DNA of 64,000 nucleotides from Rhodococcus sp. IEGM 1409 (GTDB lineage Bacteria > Actinomycetota > Actinomycetes > Mycobacteriales > Mycobacteriaceae): contig NZ_JASHKN010000007.1 of NCBI RefSeq assembly GCF_030056735.1, positions 236,192 to 300,191 on the forward strand, read 5' to 3'. Both the position numbers and the translations under genes were made by a program. Positions within the stretch are counted from its first letter, which is position 1. Every line of letters begins with the position of its first letter. Positions 35,310 through 43,748 of this stretch are shown piece after piece. Under the pieces are notes generated by a model. The model saw only the letters and a program-made list of their open reading frames with translations, was not told the DNA's origin and did no database searches.

Positions 35310-36077
35310 CTAGCGCGGAGCCATACGGAGAGCGCCGTCCATGCGGATGGTCTCGCCGTTGAGGTAGTCGTGCTCGACGATCATCTGAGCGAGCTGTGCG
35401 TACTCGGACGGCTGACCCAGGCGTGACGGGAACGGGACGCCGGCTTCGAGGCCCTTGCGGTACTCGTCGGTGACGCCCGCGAGCATCGGGGTGTCGATGA
35501 TGCCGGGAGCGATCGTATTGACGCGGATGCCGAACTGCGCGAGGTCACGGGCAGCCGGAACAGTCATGCCGTGCACGCCGCCCTTGGATGCGGAGTAGGC
35601 GATCTGGCCGATCTGTCCTTCGAAGGCGGCAACGGAAGCGGTGTTGATGACAACGCCACGCTGGCCCGACTCGTCGACAGCCTCGGTCTTCGAGATAGCG
35701 TCGGCGGCCAGGCGCATGACGTTGAAGGTGCCGAGCAGGTTGACGGTGATGACCGTGCGGAACAGTTCGAGGTCGTGCGGTCCCTTCTTGGACAGGATGC
35801 GTCCGGCCCAGCCGACACCGGCACAGTTGACGACGATGCGCAGCGGGGAGCCCGACTCGACGATCTGGTTGATCGCTGCTTCTACCTCTTCGCCGCTGGT
35901 CACGTCGGTGGGGATGAGGGTGACGCCGGCGGGGACGTTGTCGCCTGCGCGCTCGATCGACGCGGGCAGATCCAGGCCGAAGACGGTAGCGCCGGCGTCG
36001 GCGAGGCGCTTGGCTGTTGCGGCGCCTAGGCCTGATGCCGCTCCGGTGACCAGTGCTGCGGTTCCCTTGATTTCCAC
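35310..36077 (-). CDS. SDR, 3-hydroxyacyl-CoA dehydrogenase type (HSD17B10-like)
   Basis: 255 residues from GTG (VEIKGTAAL), which has GAGGAG 9 nt upstream. Rossmann motif ALVTGAASGLGAAT, NNAG-equivalent VNCAGVGWAG, catalytic Ser in VINTASVAAFEG and Tyr/Lys in AYSASKGG. The sequence, including KKGPHDLELFRTVITVNLLGTFNVM, is typical of type II 3-hydroxyacyl-CoA dehydrogenases that act on short or branched 3-hydroxyacyl-CoA with NAD+. It is monocistronic and ends at the strong terminator. Confidence 0.88.
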   Translation of the reverse strand: MEIKGTAALVTGAASGLGAATAKRLADAGATVFGLDLPASIERAGDNVPAGVTLIPTDVTSGEEVEAAINQIVESGSPLRIVVNCAGVGWAGRILSKKGPHDLELFRTVITVNLLGTFNVMRLAADAISKTEAVDESGQRGVVINTASVAAFEGQIGQIAYSASKGGVHGMTVPAARDLAQFGIRVNTIAPGIIDTPMLAGVTDEYRKGLEAGVPFPSRLGQPSEYAQLAQMIVEHDYLNGETIRMDGALRMAPR

Positions 36078-36235
36078 TTCGTGTGCTCCTCGAGTTAGCG
36101 ATCGGTAAGGCGGTGGTACGTGTCGAGAACCATAACGCGAGGGTGTATGTGAGGGCGAACGCGCGAGACCTGCGACGGGCTGGGTACCTTGGACGCGAGG
36201 TCTGAGAGCAAAGCACCGGACGAGAGGGGACCTGC

Positions 36236-36826
36236 GTGAGCAAGGCGCCTGTGCGTCCCGCCGCTTCTGTCGAGAATTTCGAGCGGTTGCAGCGCGACCC
36301 GCTCTTCGAGGATCTGGCCGAGCTGATCGCGGAGATCCTCTCCTACGCATTCGACGCTCCGGCTGACGTCGAGATCGAACAGTGGACGATCAGTTGCCTG
36401 CCTTCGACCAATCGATCGGCGGAGCGCCATCGATTGTTCACACTCAACATCGGTCCGATGGAGATTCTGAGCGTCGAGTGCCATCTTGTCCGCGGTGAGC
36501 CGATCGAGCACGTCATGTCCGTGTACGTATCCAGTTCGGCATTGGAATCGCGAACCGGCTGCAGCATCGAAGAACTCGATGCCAAGCACGATCTGGTCGC
36601 CATCAGGCGCACGGAATTGGCGTCAGCCGACGGCGACGGGACCGTGATCGACTGCAGTCTCGAGGACTCGGATGCGTTGGAGCAGTTTGCCCTACTGCCG
36701 GTCGACGTGACGACGGTTCGTCCACTCGCGGAGCATCTTGTTGCCAAGGGCAAAGGGCCTTTCCGGCAATATCACAACTCCGGATTTGCCAAGTATGTAT
36801 TGGAAAGGTCGCTCGACCATGGTTGA
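36236..36826 (+). CDS. Hypothetical protein
   Basis: 196 residues from a GTG preceded by GAGAGGGG. No membrane segment, signal peptide or family motif that I recognise. Acidic first half (DPLFEDLAELIAEILSYAFD); a beta-rich middle (LFTLNIGPMEILSVECHLV) that could bind a small molecule. It overlaps the start of the DUF6308 gene by 8 bp, so the two are co-translated and probably act together. Function not known. Confidence 0.72.
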   Translation: MSKAPVRPAASVENFERLQRDPLFEDLAELIAEILSYAFDAPADVEIEQWTISCLPSTNRSAERHRLFTLNIGPMEILSVECHLVRGEPIEHVMSVYVSSSALESRTGCSIEELDAKHDLVAIRRTELASADGDGTVIDCSLEDSDALEQFALLPVDVTTVRPLAEHLVAKGKGPFRQYHNSGFAKYVLERSLDHG

Positions 36827-37469
36827 TCAGTTGCCCATCCGCCTCCCGCGTGTGCTGCGTGACGGGGACGATTCCGGCGCGCTCGACGTGTTGGAGGAAT
36901 ACTTCACGCGACCGCTCCGCAAGACGGGTTATCTGCGAACCGGCGCACTGTGGGATTCCTGGGATCCCAGTGGCAATCGCGATCGTGATGCAAACATCTT
37001 CACCGCGGAAGACCTTGTTGCGGTGACGCTTTTGGCGGTGCAGGTTCCGGCTCAGGGAGCCTTCTTCCTGCTCGGCGAGAACAACGCCGAATTGAACCGC
37101 CTTCTGGCCGACGTCGGGCCGGATCGCGATCTGTCGAACGAACCCGACCCTTTCACCCCGGAATCTCCGGTGTGGTGTTTGGAGACGGCGCTTCGAGAGA
37201 TTCACGGCGTCGGACGCACCATGGCGTCCAAGCTCATCGCCCGCAAGCGTCCGAGGTTCTATCCGATCTACGACGACGTCATCGGTCGAGAATTGGGAAC
37301 GAAGTCGGCCCACCTGGAGCCCGTTCGCGCAGCCGTGCGGGAAGACGAGTTGCATAGTCGACTCCTCGACCTACGTGCACGTGCAGGACTCGGCGAATCC
37401 GTTCCGGTCATCAGGGTGTTGGACGTGCTGGCGTGGATGCAGGGGAAGGGATACAAACCGGCGCTCTAG
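36819..37469 (+). CDS. DUF6308-like protein with helix-hairpin-helix-like motif
   Basis: 216 residues, start at MVDQLPIRL. The segment ALREIHGVGRTMASKLIARK looks like a helix-hairpin-helix as in DNA glycosylases and is followed by RPRFYPIYDDVIGRELG, the pattern of DUF6308-type proteins. No glycosylase catalytic Lys/Asp pair could be assigned with confidence. It overlaps the preceding unknown gene and is followed, 35 bp on, by an SOS-boxed DUF222/HNH gene. Possible DNA-related role, weak inference. Confidence 0.66.
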   Translation: MVDQLPIRLPRVLRDGDDSGALDVLEEYFTRPLRKTGYLRTGALWDSWDPSGNRDRDANIFTAEDLVAVTLLAVQVPAQGAFFLLGENNAELNRLLADVGPDRDLSNEPDPFTPESPVWCLETALREIHGVGRTMASKLIARKRPRFYPIYDDVIGRELGTKSAHLEPVRAAVREDELHSRLLDLRARAGLGESVPVIRVLDVLAWMQGKGYKPAL

Positions 37470-37496
37470 CTTTCTTGTCGGTAGGTGGGTCTAGTA

Positions 37497-37512
37497 TCGA
37501 ATGTATGTTCGA
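37497..37512 (+). promoter_or_regulatory. SOS (LexA) box-like palindrome overlapping an HNH start codon
   Basis: TCGAATGTATGTTCGA matches TCGAAC-N4-GTTCGA at 11 of 12 defined positions. The ATG of the DUF222/HNH gene (37505-37507) lies inside it, which implies a leaderless or nearly leaderless transcript if that start is right. Confidence 0.7.
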
Positions 37513-38962
37513 TAATGGATTGACGGGCGGTGTGGGCACATCCGTCGATGACGGCCGTCCTGTCGTAGATCCACTCGTGCTGCCGGACATGCTCTTTGCC
37601 ACGGCGCAGAGTGAGAACATGCTTGCCGCGCAGAAGGTGCTCGGCGCATCCATGTTGTCGGAGTCGAGATTCAATGCCGAACTCGACGTGTCCGGTGATG
37701 TCGACAAGGCGTGGCGGATCGCATGCAACGAGATCGCGGTCATGCTTACATGTTCACGTCGTACTGCCGAAGTCCACATCGAGATCGGTGACGCCCTGCG
37801 CGAGTTCCTTCCGCTCACCAAGGCCGCCTTCGCCGCCGGCGAGCTGGACTATGCGCGTGTGCGCAAGATTGTCGACGGACTCACCGGGGCCGACCCCGAG
37901 GCGATCGCAGCACTCGAGCGCCGGGTACTTGCCTCGGCGCACCGTCTTCCTCCCGGGCAGCTGGAGCGCGACATCGAACGTCAGCTCTTTGCCTACGATC
38001 CGGACGCTGCCGCCGAACGTCGACGGAAGATGCTGGAACACCGCGATGTTCGCACGCGTGCCGACCGTCACGGGCTCGCGCAGTTGCAGGCAACTCTCAG
38101 TGCTAACGAGGCCGTCGAGGCGCTTGGCCTGATCAACGACGCCGCCGGAAGTGTCTGCACTAGCGATCCGCGAAATGTCTCGACCCGTAGGGCCGATGCG
38201 CTGGTCGCTCTCCTGCACGGTGAGAACGGGCTTCGTTGCCAGTGTGGCAGCGAAACGTGCGAGGCTGCATCCACGGAAGCCCAATCAGCTACGTCCTCAC
38301 GTCGGAAGCCGTTGTTGCACATCGTGTGTGATCTGGCGACGCTCCTCGGATTGACGTCAGATCCCGCGAGCATCGACGGGTACGGACCGATCGATCCTGA
38401 TTTTGCTCGCGAACTTGCTGCTGATTCCACCTGGCAGGCTCTGTTTGTAGATTTCCGCGCCCAGGCCGCCGGGAATCGACCACGTCGACAACATGCTCCG
38501 ATTGTCCTTCCGCCTGTCACCCGGCCTGATCGCCCGAGCCGCGAACCGAACGGCTGCGGAGATCGAATTCGGGCAATGCAACTGAAGGTGGCGAAAGCAC
38601 CGGACATAGTTCGAAGATCGGATGGGCATGGCGCCCAGCCCGATCCATCTCCCGGTGCGCTGACCTATGCTCCGGGAGCGGCACTGGCCGCGTTGGTTCG
38701 GGCCGTCGACGGTCACTGCCGATTCCCTGGCTGTTCGGTGCCCGCGAACCGGTGCCAACTCGACCACATCACCGAATTTGATCCATCCGATCCGAGACGT
38801 GGTGGGTGGACCATCGCGGGCAACCTCCAGTGCCTGTGTCGTCATCACCATCAGGTGAAGACATACAGGCTGTGGACGCCGGTAATGCTGGAGGATCGTG
38901 CCATTCACTGGACCGACAGCACCAGCGGGTTGACGGCCGTCACGGTTCCGGAGGGGCGCTGA
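37505..38962 (+). CDS. DUF222 / HNH endonuclease-domain protein (13E12 repeat family), second copy
   Basis: 485 residues from MFDNGLTGG; an earlier in-frame ATG at 37433 lies inside the DUF6308 gene and upstream of the SOS-like box, so it was rejected. DUF222 occupies roughly residues 35-300. A basic, low-complexity linker leads to a C-terminal HNH: CRFPGCSVPANRCQLDHI, then GGWTIAGNLQCLCRHHHQ. It differs strongly in sequence from the copy at 1307-2545 but shares the domain order and the SOS-like box. Its last 23 bp overlap the convergent GNAT gene. Confidence 0.88.
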   Translation: MFDNGLTGGVGTSVDDGRPVVDPLVLPDMLFATAQSENMLAAQKVLGASMLSESRFNAELDVSGDVDKAWRIACNEIAVMLTCSRRTAEVHIEIGDALREFLPLTKAAFAAGELDYARVRKIVDGLTGADPEAIAALERRVLASAHRLPPGQLERDIERQLFAYDPDAAAERRRKMLEHRDVRTRADRHGLAQLQATLSANEAVEALGLINDAAGSVCTSDPRNVSTRRADALVALLHGENGLRCQCGSETCEAASTEAQSATSSRRKPLLHIVCDLATLLGLTSDPASIDGYGPIDPDFARELAADSTWQALFVDFRAQAAGNRPRRQHAPIVLPPVTRPDRPSREPNGCGDRIRAMQLKVAKAPDIVRRSDGHGAQPDPSPGALTYAPGAALAALVRAVDGHCRFPGCSVPANRCQLDHITEFDPSDPRRGGWTIAGNLQCLCRHHHQVKTYRLWTPVMLEDRAIHWTDSTSGLTAVTVPEGR

Positions 38963-39491
38963 CTTCGAAGATGATCTCCAGACCGTCTTCTTCGTCCCAC
39001 TGCTCACCGACTTCGTTGAAACCGTACTGGCTGATCAGATTTCGCGATGCAATGTTGTCCGGACTGATGGTCGCGCGAACGATGTGTACTTCGGATTCGC
39101 GACTCGCGACGTCGAGAAGTATCTCGAGGGCGGTTCGTGCGTAGCCCTGTCGTCGAAACGCCGGGTCGATGCGATATCCCATCTCGACCATTCCACGCGC
39201 GTCTGGGCGGCCGTGAAATCCGGCCAACCCCACCGGCGTCGACGTCCGCGTGTCCACGGCGATGCGGGTGATCCAAGCGCTGTCGTGAGGGTTCTCAGAT
39301 ATCTGCTTGCTCCGGTAGCGCCATAAGCCCTGGCATTCCTCGCCGAGGAGATAGGGGGTCAGGATTTCGGGTGCGAGTTCCATTGCGAGAGTAGCGTCAT
39401 CGTCACCCAATGCGTGGAGGACTGGTGATGGGACGCGGATCAGTTGAAGTCCGCGTCCGTCGAGTGTCCAGGGTATTTCGGTGACTGTCAC
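38940..39491 (-). CDS. GNAT-family N-acetyltransferase
   Basis: 183 residues from a GTG overlapping the TetR stop (GTGA). The acetyl-CoA binding core reads MVEMGYRIDPAFRRQGYARTALEIL, with the Q/RxxGxG/A loop as RRQGYA, and the later NIASRNLISQYGFNEVGE is typical of RimJ/RimL-like acetyltransferases that modify protein N-termini, amino acids or small amines. Translationally coupled to the TetR gene. Substrate unknown. Confidence 0.85.
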   Translation of the reverse strand: MTVTEIPWTLDGRGLQLIRVPSPVLHALGDDDATLAMELAPEILTPYLLGEECQGLWRYRSKQISENPHDSAWITRIAVDTRTSTPVGLAGFHGRPDARGMVEMGYRIDPAFRRQGYARTALEILLDVASRESEVHIVRATISPDNIASRNLISQYGFNEVGEQWDEEDGLEIIFEVSAPPEP

Positions 39492-40171
39492 AGGTCGGCG
39501 ATCGGGGTCGACAGCGTTATGTCGACGCCGATGCTCCGGAGATTGCCGTCGAGAACCTGCCAGATGGAGCGTTCGAGGAATTCGGCGAATTCCGTGCTGG
39601 TCACGTCGGAACCCGGTTGGCTGAGCCAACGGTTCACGCTGACGTCGACCAAGCCGATCACGCCGAAAGCCAACGGCTCCCCCATCTTCGACGGTTTGCC
39701 GCGGCTGGCGAGAATCGCGCCCAACAGGTTTCCCAACTGGACGGCGATGGCTGTCTTCGTTCCGGTCACCACTTTCGAACCGGTAGCCCGGGTGCTCGGG
39801 GAGCCCTTGCCTAAAAAGTGGTGCAGTCGTGGGTATTTCACAATCCAGCGAAGGTACGTGTCGACGGCCCGCGAGATGGCCTCGCCGACGGTGCCCTGGG
39901 GCGTGAGGGTGGGGGTCAGGTCGGTCATCATCATCTCCAGGATGCGGACTCGCAGCTGCTCGTCGAGGTCGGCTCGATCCTTGAAGATCCGGTAGACAAC
40001 GGAACGGGGGACGTCGGCGCGCTCGGCGATTTGTTGGACGCCGACGTCGGCGCCACCTTCGTCGACTGCGTCGAGGGCTGCGTCGAGGATCCGCGCTTTG
40101 CGCTGCTCCTTGTGATCGTTCCAGCGAGTGCTGCGCCCGTCGGGCTGCGCCGACTCGGCTGTTTTTGTCAT
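39488..40171 (-). CDS. TetR-family regulator of the beta-oxidation-like operon
   Basis: 227 residues from MTKTAESAQ. The HTH is [20 protein letters not shown] with [22 protein letters not shown]. It faces the thiolase operon across 102 bp containing a dyad (40211-40234), so it is probably that operon's repressor. The operator does not look like the KstR or KstR2 steroid sites, so steroid control is not implied. Confidence 0.88.
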   Translation of the reverse strand: MTKTAESAQPDGRSTRWNDHKEQRKARILDAALDAVDEGGADVGVQQIAERADVPRSVVYRIFKDRADLDEQLRVRILEMMMTDLTPTLTPQGTVGEAISRAVDTYLRWIVKYPRLHHFLGKGSPSTRATGSKVVTGTKTAIAVQLGNLLGAILASRGKPSKMGEPLAFGVIGLVDVSVNRWLSQPGSDVTSTEFAEFLERSIWQVLDGNLRSIGVDITLSTPIADL

Positions 40172-40210
40172 AAATCGAACGATACTCACCCCGCCATTGA
40201 CTGGACAAGA

Positions 40211-40234
40211 TGTCTCACATACTTTGGTGGGACA
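40211..40234. promoter_or_regulatory. Inverted repeat between TetR and thiolase genes
   Basis: TGTCTCAC (40211-40218) and GTGGGACA (40227-40234) are complementary at 7 of 8 positions with an 8-bp centre. It lies 39 bp from both the TetR start and the thiolase start, as expected for an operator serving both. Confidence 0.62.
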
Positions 40235-40273
40235 GCGTGTCACACACAGATACCGTTCTCTTCAGGAGTGGCA

Positions 40274-41464
40274 ATGAGTAACAGGGTTTTTGTCGTCGGC
40301 GTCGGCATGACGAAGTTCGAGAAGCCGGGATCCCGCGAGTGGGACTACCCCGACATGGCACGCGAGTCGGGTACCAAGGCGCTCGAAGACGCAGGTATCG
40401 ACTACTCCGAGGTCGAGCAGGCATACGTCGGCTACGTCTACGGCGAGTCCACCGCAGGTCAGCGGGCTGTCTACGAGCTGGGTCTGACAGGTATCCCCAT
40501 CGTCAACGTCAACAACAACTGTTCGACGGGATCGACCGCGCTCTACCTCGCCGCGCAGGCAGTCAAGAGCGGTCAGGCCGACTGCGCATTGGCGCTGGGC
40601 TTCGAGAAGATGCAGTCCGGGTCGCTCGGATCCACCTACGACGACCGCGAACAGCCACTCATGCGGCACCTCCTCGCTCTCGCCGAGCTGCAGGAATTCG
40701 CGATGCCGCCCGCCCCGTACATGTTCGGAGCGGCCGGCCTCGAGCACATGGAACGCTTCGGAACCACCGCGGAGCAGTTCGCCAAGATCGCCGTCAAGAA
40801 CCACAAGCACTCTCTGAACAACCCGTACGCCCAGTTCCAGGACGAGTACACCCTCGAACAGATCCTCGAGGCGCGTCAGATCCACGGACCGCTGACCAAG
40901 CTTCAATGCTCGCCTACCTCGGACGGATCCGGCGCGGCCATCATCGCCAGCGAAGCATTTGTCGAGAAGCACGGACTTGCCGCTCAGGCGGTCGAGATCG
41001 TCGGACAGGCCATGGTCACCGACATGAACAGCACTTTCGAGGACAAGAGCGCCATCAGCCTCGTCGGCGCAGACATGACTCGTAAGGCCGCTGAGAAGGT
41101 ATACGCGCAGGCCGGCATCACCGCCGACGACGTCGACGTCATCGAACTCCACGACTGCTTCTCCACCAACGAGTTGCTGACCTACGAGGCGCTCGGGCTG
41201 TGCGCCGAAGGTGACGGCGGCAAGCTTGTCGACGCCGACGACACCACCTACGGCGGACGCTGGGTGGTCAACCCGTCCGGTGGCCTCATCTCGAAGGGTC
41301 ACCCCCTCGGAGCGACGGGTCTCGCGCAGTGCGCCGAACTCACCTGGCAGCTTCGCGGAACCGCCGACAAGCGTCAGGTCGACGGCGCGAAGGTTGCTCT
41401 CCAGCACAACATCGGCCTCGGCGGCGCAGTTGTCGTGACCGCATACAAGCCCTACGCACGCTGA
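40274..41464 (+). CDS. SCP2-type thiolase / lipid-transfer thiolase
   Basis: 396 residues. The nucleophilic cysteine is Cys83 in [21 protein letters not shown] and [17 protein letters not shown] are the other thiolase signatures. The C-terminal CxG of classical thiolases is absent ([13 protein letters not shown]), which is the SCP2-thiolase pattern typical of enzymes acting on branched or steroid-like acyl-CoAs. AGGAG ribosome-binding site. It opens a five-gene run with SRPBCC, MaoC-like, SDR and acyl-CoA dehydrogenase genes on the same strand, probably one transcript under the divergent TetR. Confidence 0.9.
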   Translation: MSNRVFVVGVGMTKFEKPGSREWDYPDMARESGTKALEDAGIDYSEVEQAYVGYVYGESTAGQRAVYELGLTGIPIVNVNNNCSTGSTALYLAAQAVKSGQADCALALGFEKMQSGSLGSTYDDREQPLMRHLLALAELQEFAMPPAPYMFGAAGLEHMERFGTTAEQFAKIAVKNHKHSLNNPYAQFQDEYTLEQILEARQIHGPLTKLQCSPTSDGSGAAIIASEAFVEKHGLAAQAVEIVGQAMVTDMNSTFEDKSAISLVGADMTRKAAEKVYAQAGITADDVDVIELHDCFSTNELLTYEALGLCAEGDGGKLVDADDTTYGGRWVVNPSGGLISKGHPLGATGLAQCAELTWQLRGTADKRQVDGAKVALQHNIGLGGAVVVTAYKPYAR

Positions 41465-41506
41465 ATCACACCCTCAACCCGCTAGCTACCCACTAGGAGT
41501 TCCATC

Positions 41507-41938
41507 ATGGCTTCCGTTTCCGTCTCCGCTGTACTGCCCGCGCCCCCCGAAAAGACCTGGGATGCGCTCTCCGATCTGTCTCGCTGGGAAGAGTGGCTCA
41601 CCATCCACCAGGGCTGGAAGAGTGAACTCCCCACCGAGGTTGCGTTGGGCGCCAAGTTCACCGAGGTCGTCTCCGTGATGGGTATGGCAAACAAGATCGA
41701 GTGGACCGTCGAAGAGGTCGAGGTTCCGAAGATGGTCAAGATCGTCGGAACTGGAATGGCCGGCGTCACCGTCGAATTCATTCTCTCGGTCGAGGCCGAT
41801 GGTGCGGGCTCGAAGGCGACCGTCGACGCCAGTTTCAAGGGCACCATGATCGTCGGGCCGATCGGCAAGGCAGTCGCCAAGAACGCCAAGGCTGATCTCG
41901 AGGCTTCGCTGGCGAAGTTCGCCGAGCTGGTCGGGTAA
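41507..41938 (+). CDS. SRPBCC-fold (polyketide cyclase-like) protein
   Basis: 143 residues, START/SRPBCC helix-grip fold: SVSAVLPAPPEKTWDALSD at the N-terminus, the WEEWLTIHQGWK segment and the C-terminal amphipathic helix AKADLEASLAKFAELVG. Such proteins bind lipophilic ligands in a deep pocket. In this operon it may carry or shield a hydrophobic acyl intermediate. An ACTAGGAGTTCC leader provides the ribosome-binding site. No catalytic residue assigned. Confidence 0.85.
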   Translation: MASVSVSAVLPAPPEKTWDALSDLSRWEEWLTIHQGWKSELPTEVALGAKFTEVVSVMGMANKIEWTVEEVEVPKMVKIVGTGMAGVTVEFILSVEADGAGSKATVDASFKGTMIVGPIGKAVAKNAKADLEASLAKFAELVG

Positions 41939-41945
41939 CGGTTCA

Positions 41946-42836
41946 GTGACAACACCGAAGTCGACGACACCGAAGACCAACGCGGTCGAATTCGATACCT
42001 CCGGACTGGGCGTGTGGACCGATCCGGAACACTTCGAGGTGACAGCCGAGCGCATCGCCGAATATGCCGCTGCCACCAACGATCCCATCGAGCGACATCT
42101 GAAGGGCGAGATCGCTCCGCCGGTCTTCGCGGTGGTACCCGTCTTCATGTCGATGGCACCGGCTGCCCTGTCGGTGGCACCGGTGGAACTGCTGATGAAG
42201 CTCGTTCACGGTGAGCAGGATTTTCTGTTCCATCGTCCGATCTACCCCGGTGACCATCTGGTCGCTCGCGCCAAGCCCATCGGTTTCGAGGGTCGCGACA
42301 ACGGTTCCACCGTCGTCATCTACGTCGAAACCAAAACCGACAAGGGCGAATTGGTCAACGAGCAGTGGATGACGGCGTTCTTCCGCAAGGTCGACGCGGG
42401 CCCCGGCCTGGGTGAGAAGGCTCCCGAACACCGATTCGACGACGCTCTTCGCGCGGGCAGTCCGGCAGCGGTGGTGAATCAGCACATCGACGAGGACCAG
42501 ACGTTCCGGTACTCACCGGCGTCCGGCGATCCGATGCCGATCCACCTCGACGAAGAGATCGCTCGCATGTCCGGGCTCCCTGGAATCATCAACCACGGGC
42601 TGTGCACCATGGCGTTCACGTCGTGGGGAGCCCTGACCGAACTGGCCGGCGGAGAGACCGAGCGGTTACGCCGTCTCGCAGTGAGATTCGCGAAGCCCGT
42701 ACTCCCGACCCAGGACATCGAGACGGTGTTCTACAAGGCGGGTTCGGCAGACGGAGCCACGTCCTACTCGTACGAAACCAGCGCGGTCGGTGACCTGGTC
42801 ATCAAGGACGGCCTCGCTGTCATCTCCGACAAATGA
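41946..42836 (+). CDS. Two-domain MaoC-like enoyl-CoA hydratase
   Basis: 296 residues from GTG, 7 bp after the SRPBCC stop. The N-terminal hot-dog domain is FAS1-like (RIAEYAAATNDPIERHL); the C-terminal one carries the hydratase-2 signature (SGDPMPIHLDEEIARMSGL followed by INHGLCTMAF) with the Asp/His pair. This is the double hot-dog arrangement of MFE-2-type hydratases giving (R)-3-hydroxyacyl-CoA. It pairs naturally with the SDR encoded next. Confidence 0.88.
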   Translation: MTTPKSTTPKTNAVEFDTSGLGVWTDPEHFEVTAERIAEYAAATNDPIERHLKGEIAPPVFAVVPVFMSMAPAALSVAPVELLMKLVHGEQDFLFHRPIYPGDHLVARAKPIGFEGRDNGSTVVIYVETKTDKGELVNEQWMTAFFRKVDAGPGLGEKAPEHRFDDALRAGSPAAVVNQHIDEDQTFRYSPASGDPMPIHLDEEIARMSGLPGIINHGLCTMAFTSWGALTELAGGETERLRRLAVRFAKPVLPTQDIETVFYKAGSADGATSYSYETSAVGDLVIKDGLAVISDK

Positions 42837-42877
42837 GTCTTCATATCCGACAACTGAACTGATGGGAATCTGAACTG

Positions 42878-43744
42878 ATGGGAAGTCTCGACGGTCGCGT
42901 AGCGATCATCACCGGAGCAGGACGCGGCATCGGCCGTGAGCATGCGTTGCTCTTCGCTCGTGAGGGTGCGAGCGTCGTGGTCAACGATCTCGGCGGAGCA
43001 AACGACGGTTCCGGTGCAGATGCCGGCCCCGCGCAGCAGGTAGTCGACGAGATCGTCGCTGCAGGCGGCAAGGCCGTTGCCAACACCGACAACATCGCCA
43101 CCTGGGACGGCGCCGAGGGGCTCGTCAAGCAGGCCGTCGGCGAGTTCGGCCGACTCGACGTTTTGGTCAACAACGCCGGCATTCTTCGTGACGCCTTCAT
43201 TGCCGGCATGGACGAGAGCCAGTGGGATGCAGTCATCGCCGTGCACCTGAAGGGGCACGCAGCGACGCTGCACCACGCTGCTGCGTACTGGAAGGACCAG
43301 AGCAAGGCAGGGGAGACCGTCAATGCTTCGGTCATCAACACCGCCTCGGCTTCGGGTACCTTCATGCCCAACGCGGGCCAGGGCAACTACGGCGCCGCCA
43401 AGGCGGGCATCGCGGCCCTGACCTTGGTGGCCGCAGACGAGCTCGATCGATACGGCGTGCGTGTCAACGCAATTGCGCCGATCGCGCGTACTCGACTGAC
43501 GCTGGCGACACCCGGTATGGGTGCGCTCTTCGCGGCCGAGGTCCCCGAGGGGGAGTTCGACGCGTTTGCGCCGTCCAACATCTCACCGTTGGTGGCATAT
43601 CTTGCGGCAGCGGACTGCAAGCTCACCGGCAAGGTGTACGCCGTTCAGGGCGGAGCCATCACGGAACTCGCCGGCTGGCACGGCGTCAACACCATCGAGA
43701 GCGAGGGCCCCTGGACCGCCGCCGACCTCGCAGAACGTCTGTAA
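42878..43744 (+). CDS. SDR, MFE-2-like (R)-3-hydroxyacyl-CoA dehydrogenase
   Basis: 288 residues. Rossmann motif IITGAGRGIGREHALLFA, NNAG motif VLVNNAGILRD, catalytic Ser in NTASASGTF and Tyr/Lys in NYGAAKAG. The REHALLFAREGASVVVNDLG stretch is characteristic of the dehydrogenase part of multifunctional enzyme type 2. Together with the upstream two-domain hydratase it reproduces MFE-2 as two separate genes. ATG follows GATGGGAATCTGAACTG, a partly duplicated leader (GAACTGATGGGAA repeats). Confidence 0.9.
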   Translation: MGSLDGRVAIITGAGRGIGREHALLFAREGASVVVNDLGGANDGSGADAGPAQQVVDEIVAAGGKAVANTDNIATWDGAEGLVKQAVGEFGRLDVLVNNAGILRDAFIAGMDESQWDAVIAVHLKGHAATLHHAAAYWKDQSKAGETVNASVINTASASGTFMPNAGQGNYGAAKAGIAALTLVAADELDRYGVRVNAIAPIARTRLTLATPGMGALFAAEVPEGEFDAFAPSNISPLVAYLAAADCKLTGKVYAVQGGAITELAGWHGVNTIESEGPWTAADLAERL

Positions 43745-43748
43745 TCAC

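Noticed and set aside
40172-40273. KstR/KstR2 steroid operator before the thiolase operon
   Set aside because: The dyad present (TGTCTCAC...GTGGGACA) does not match those consensus sites.
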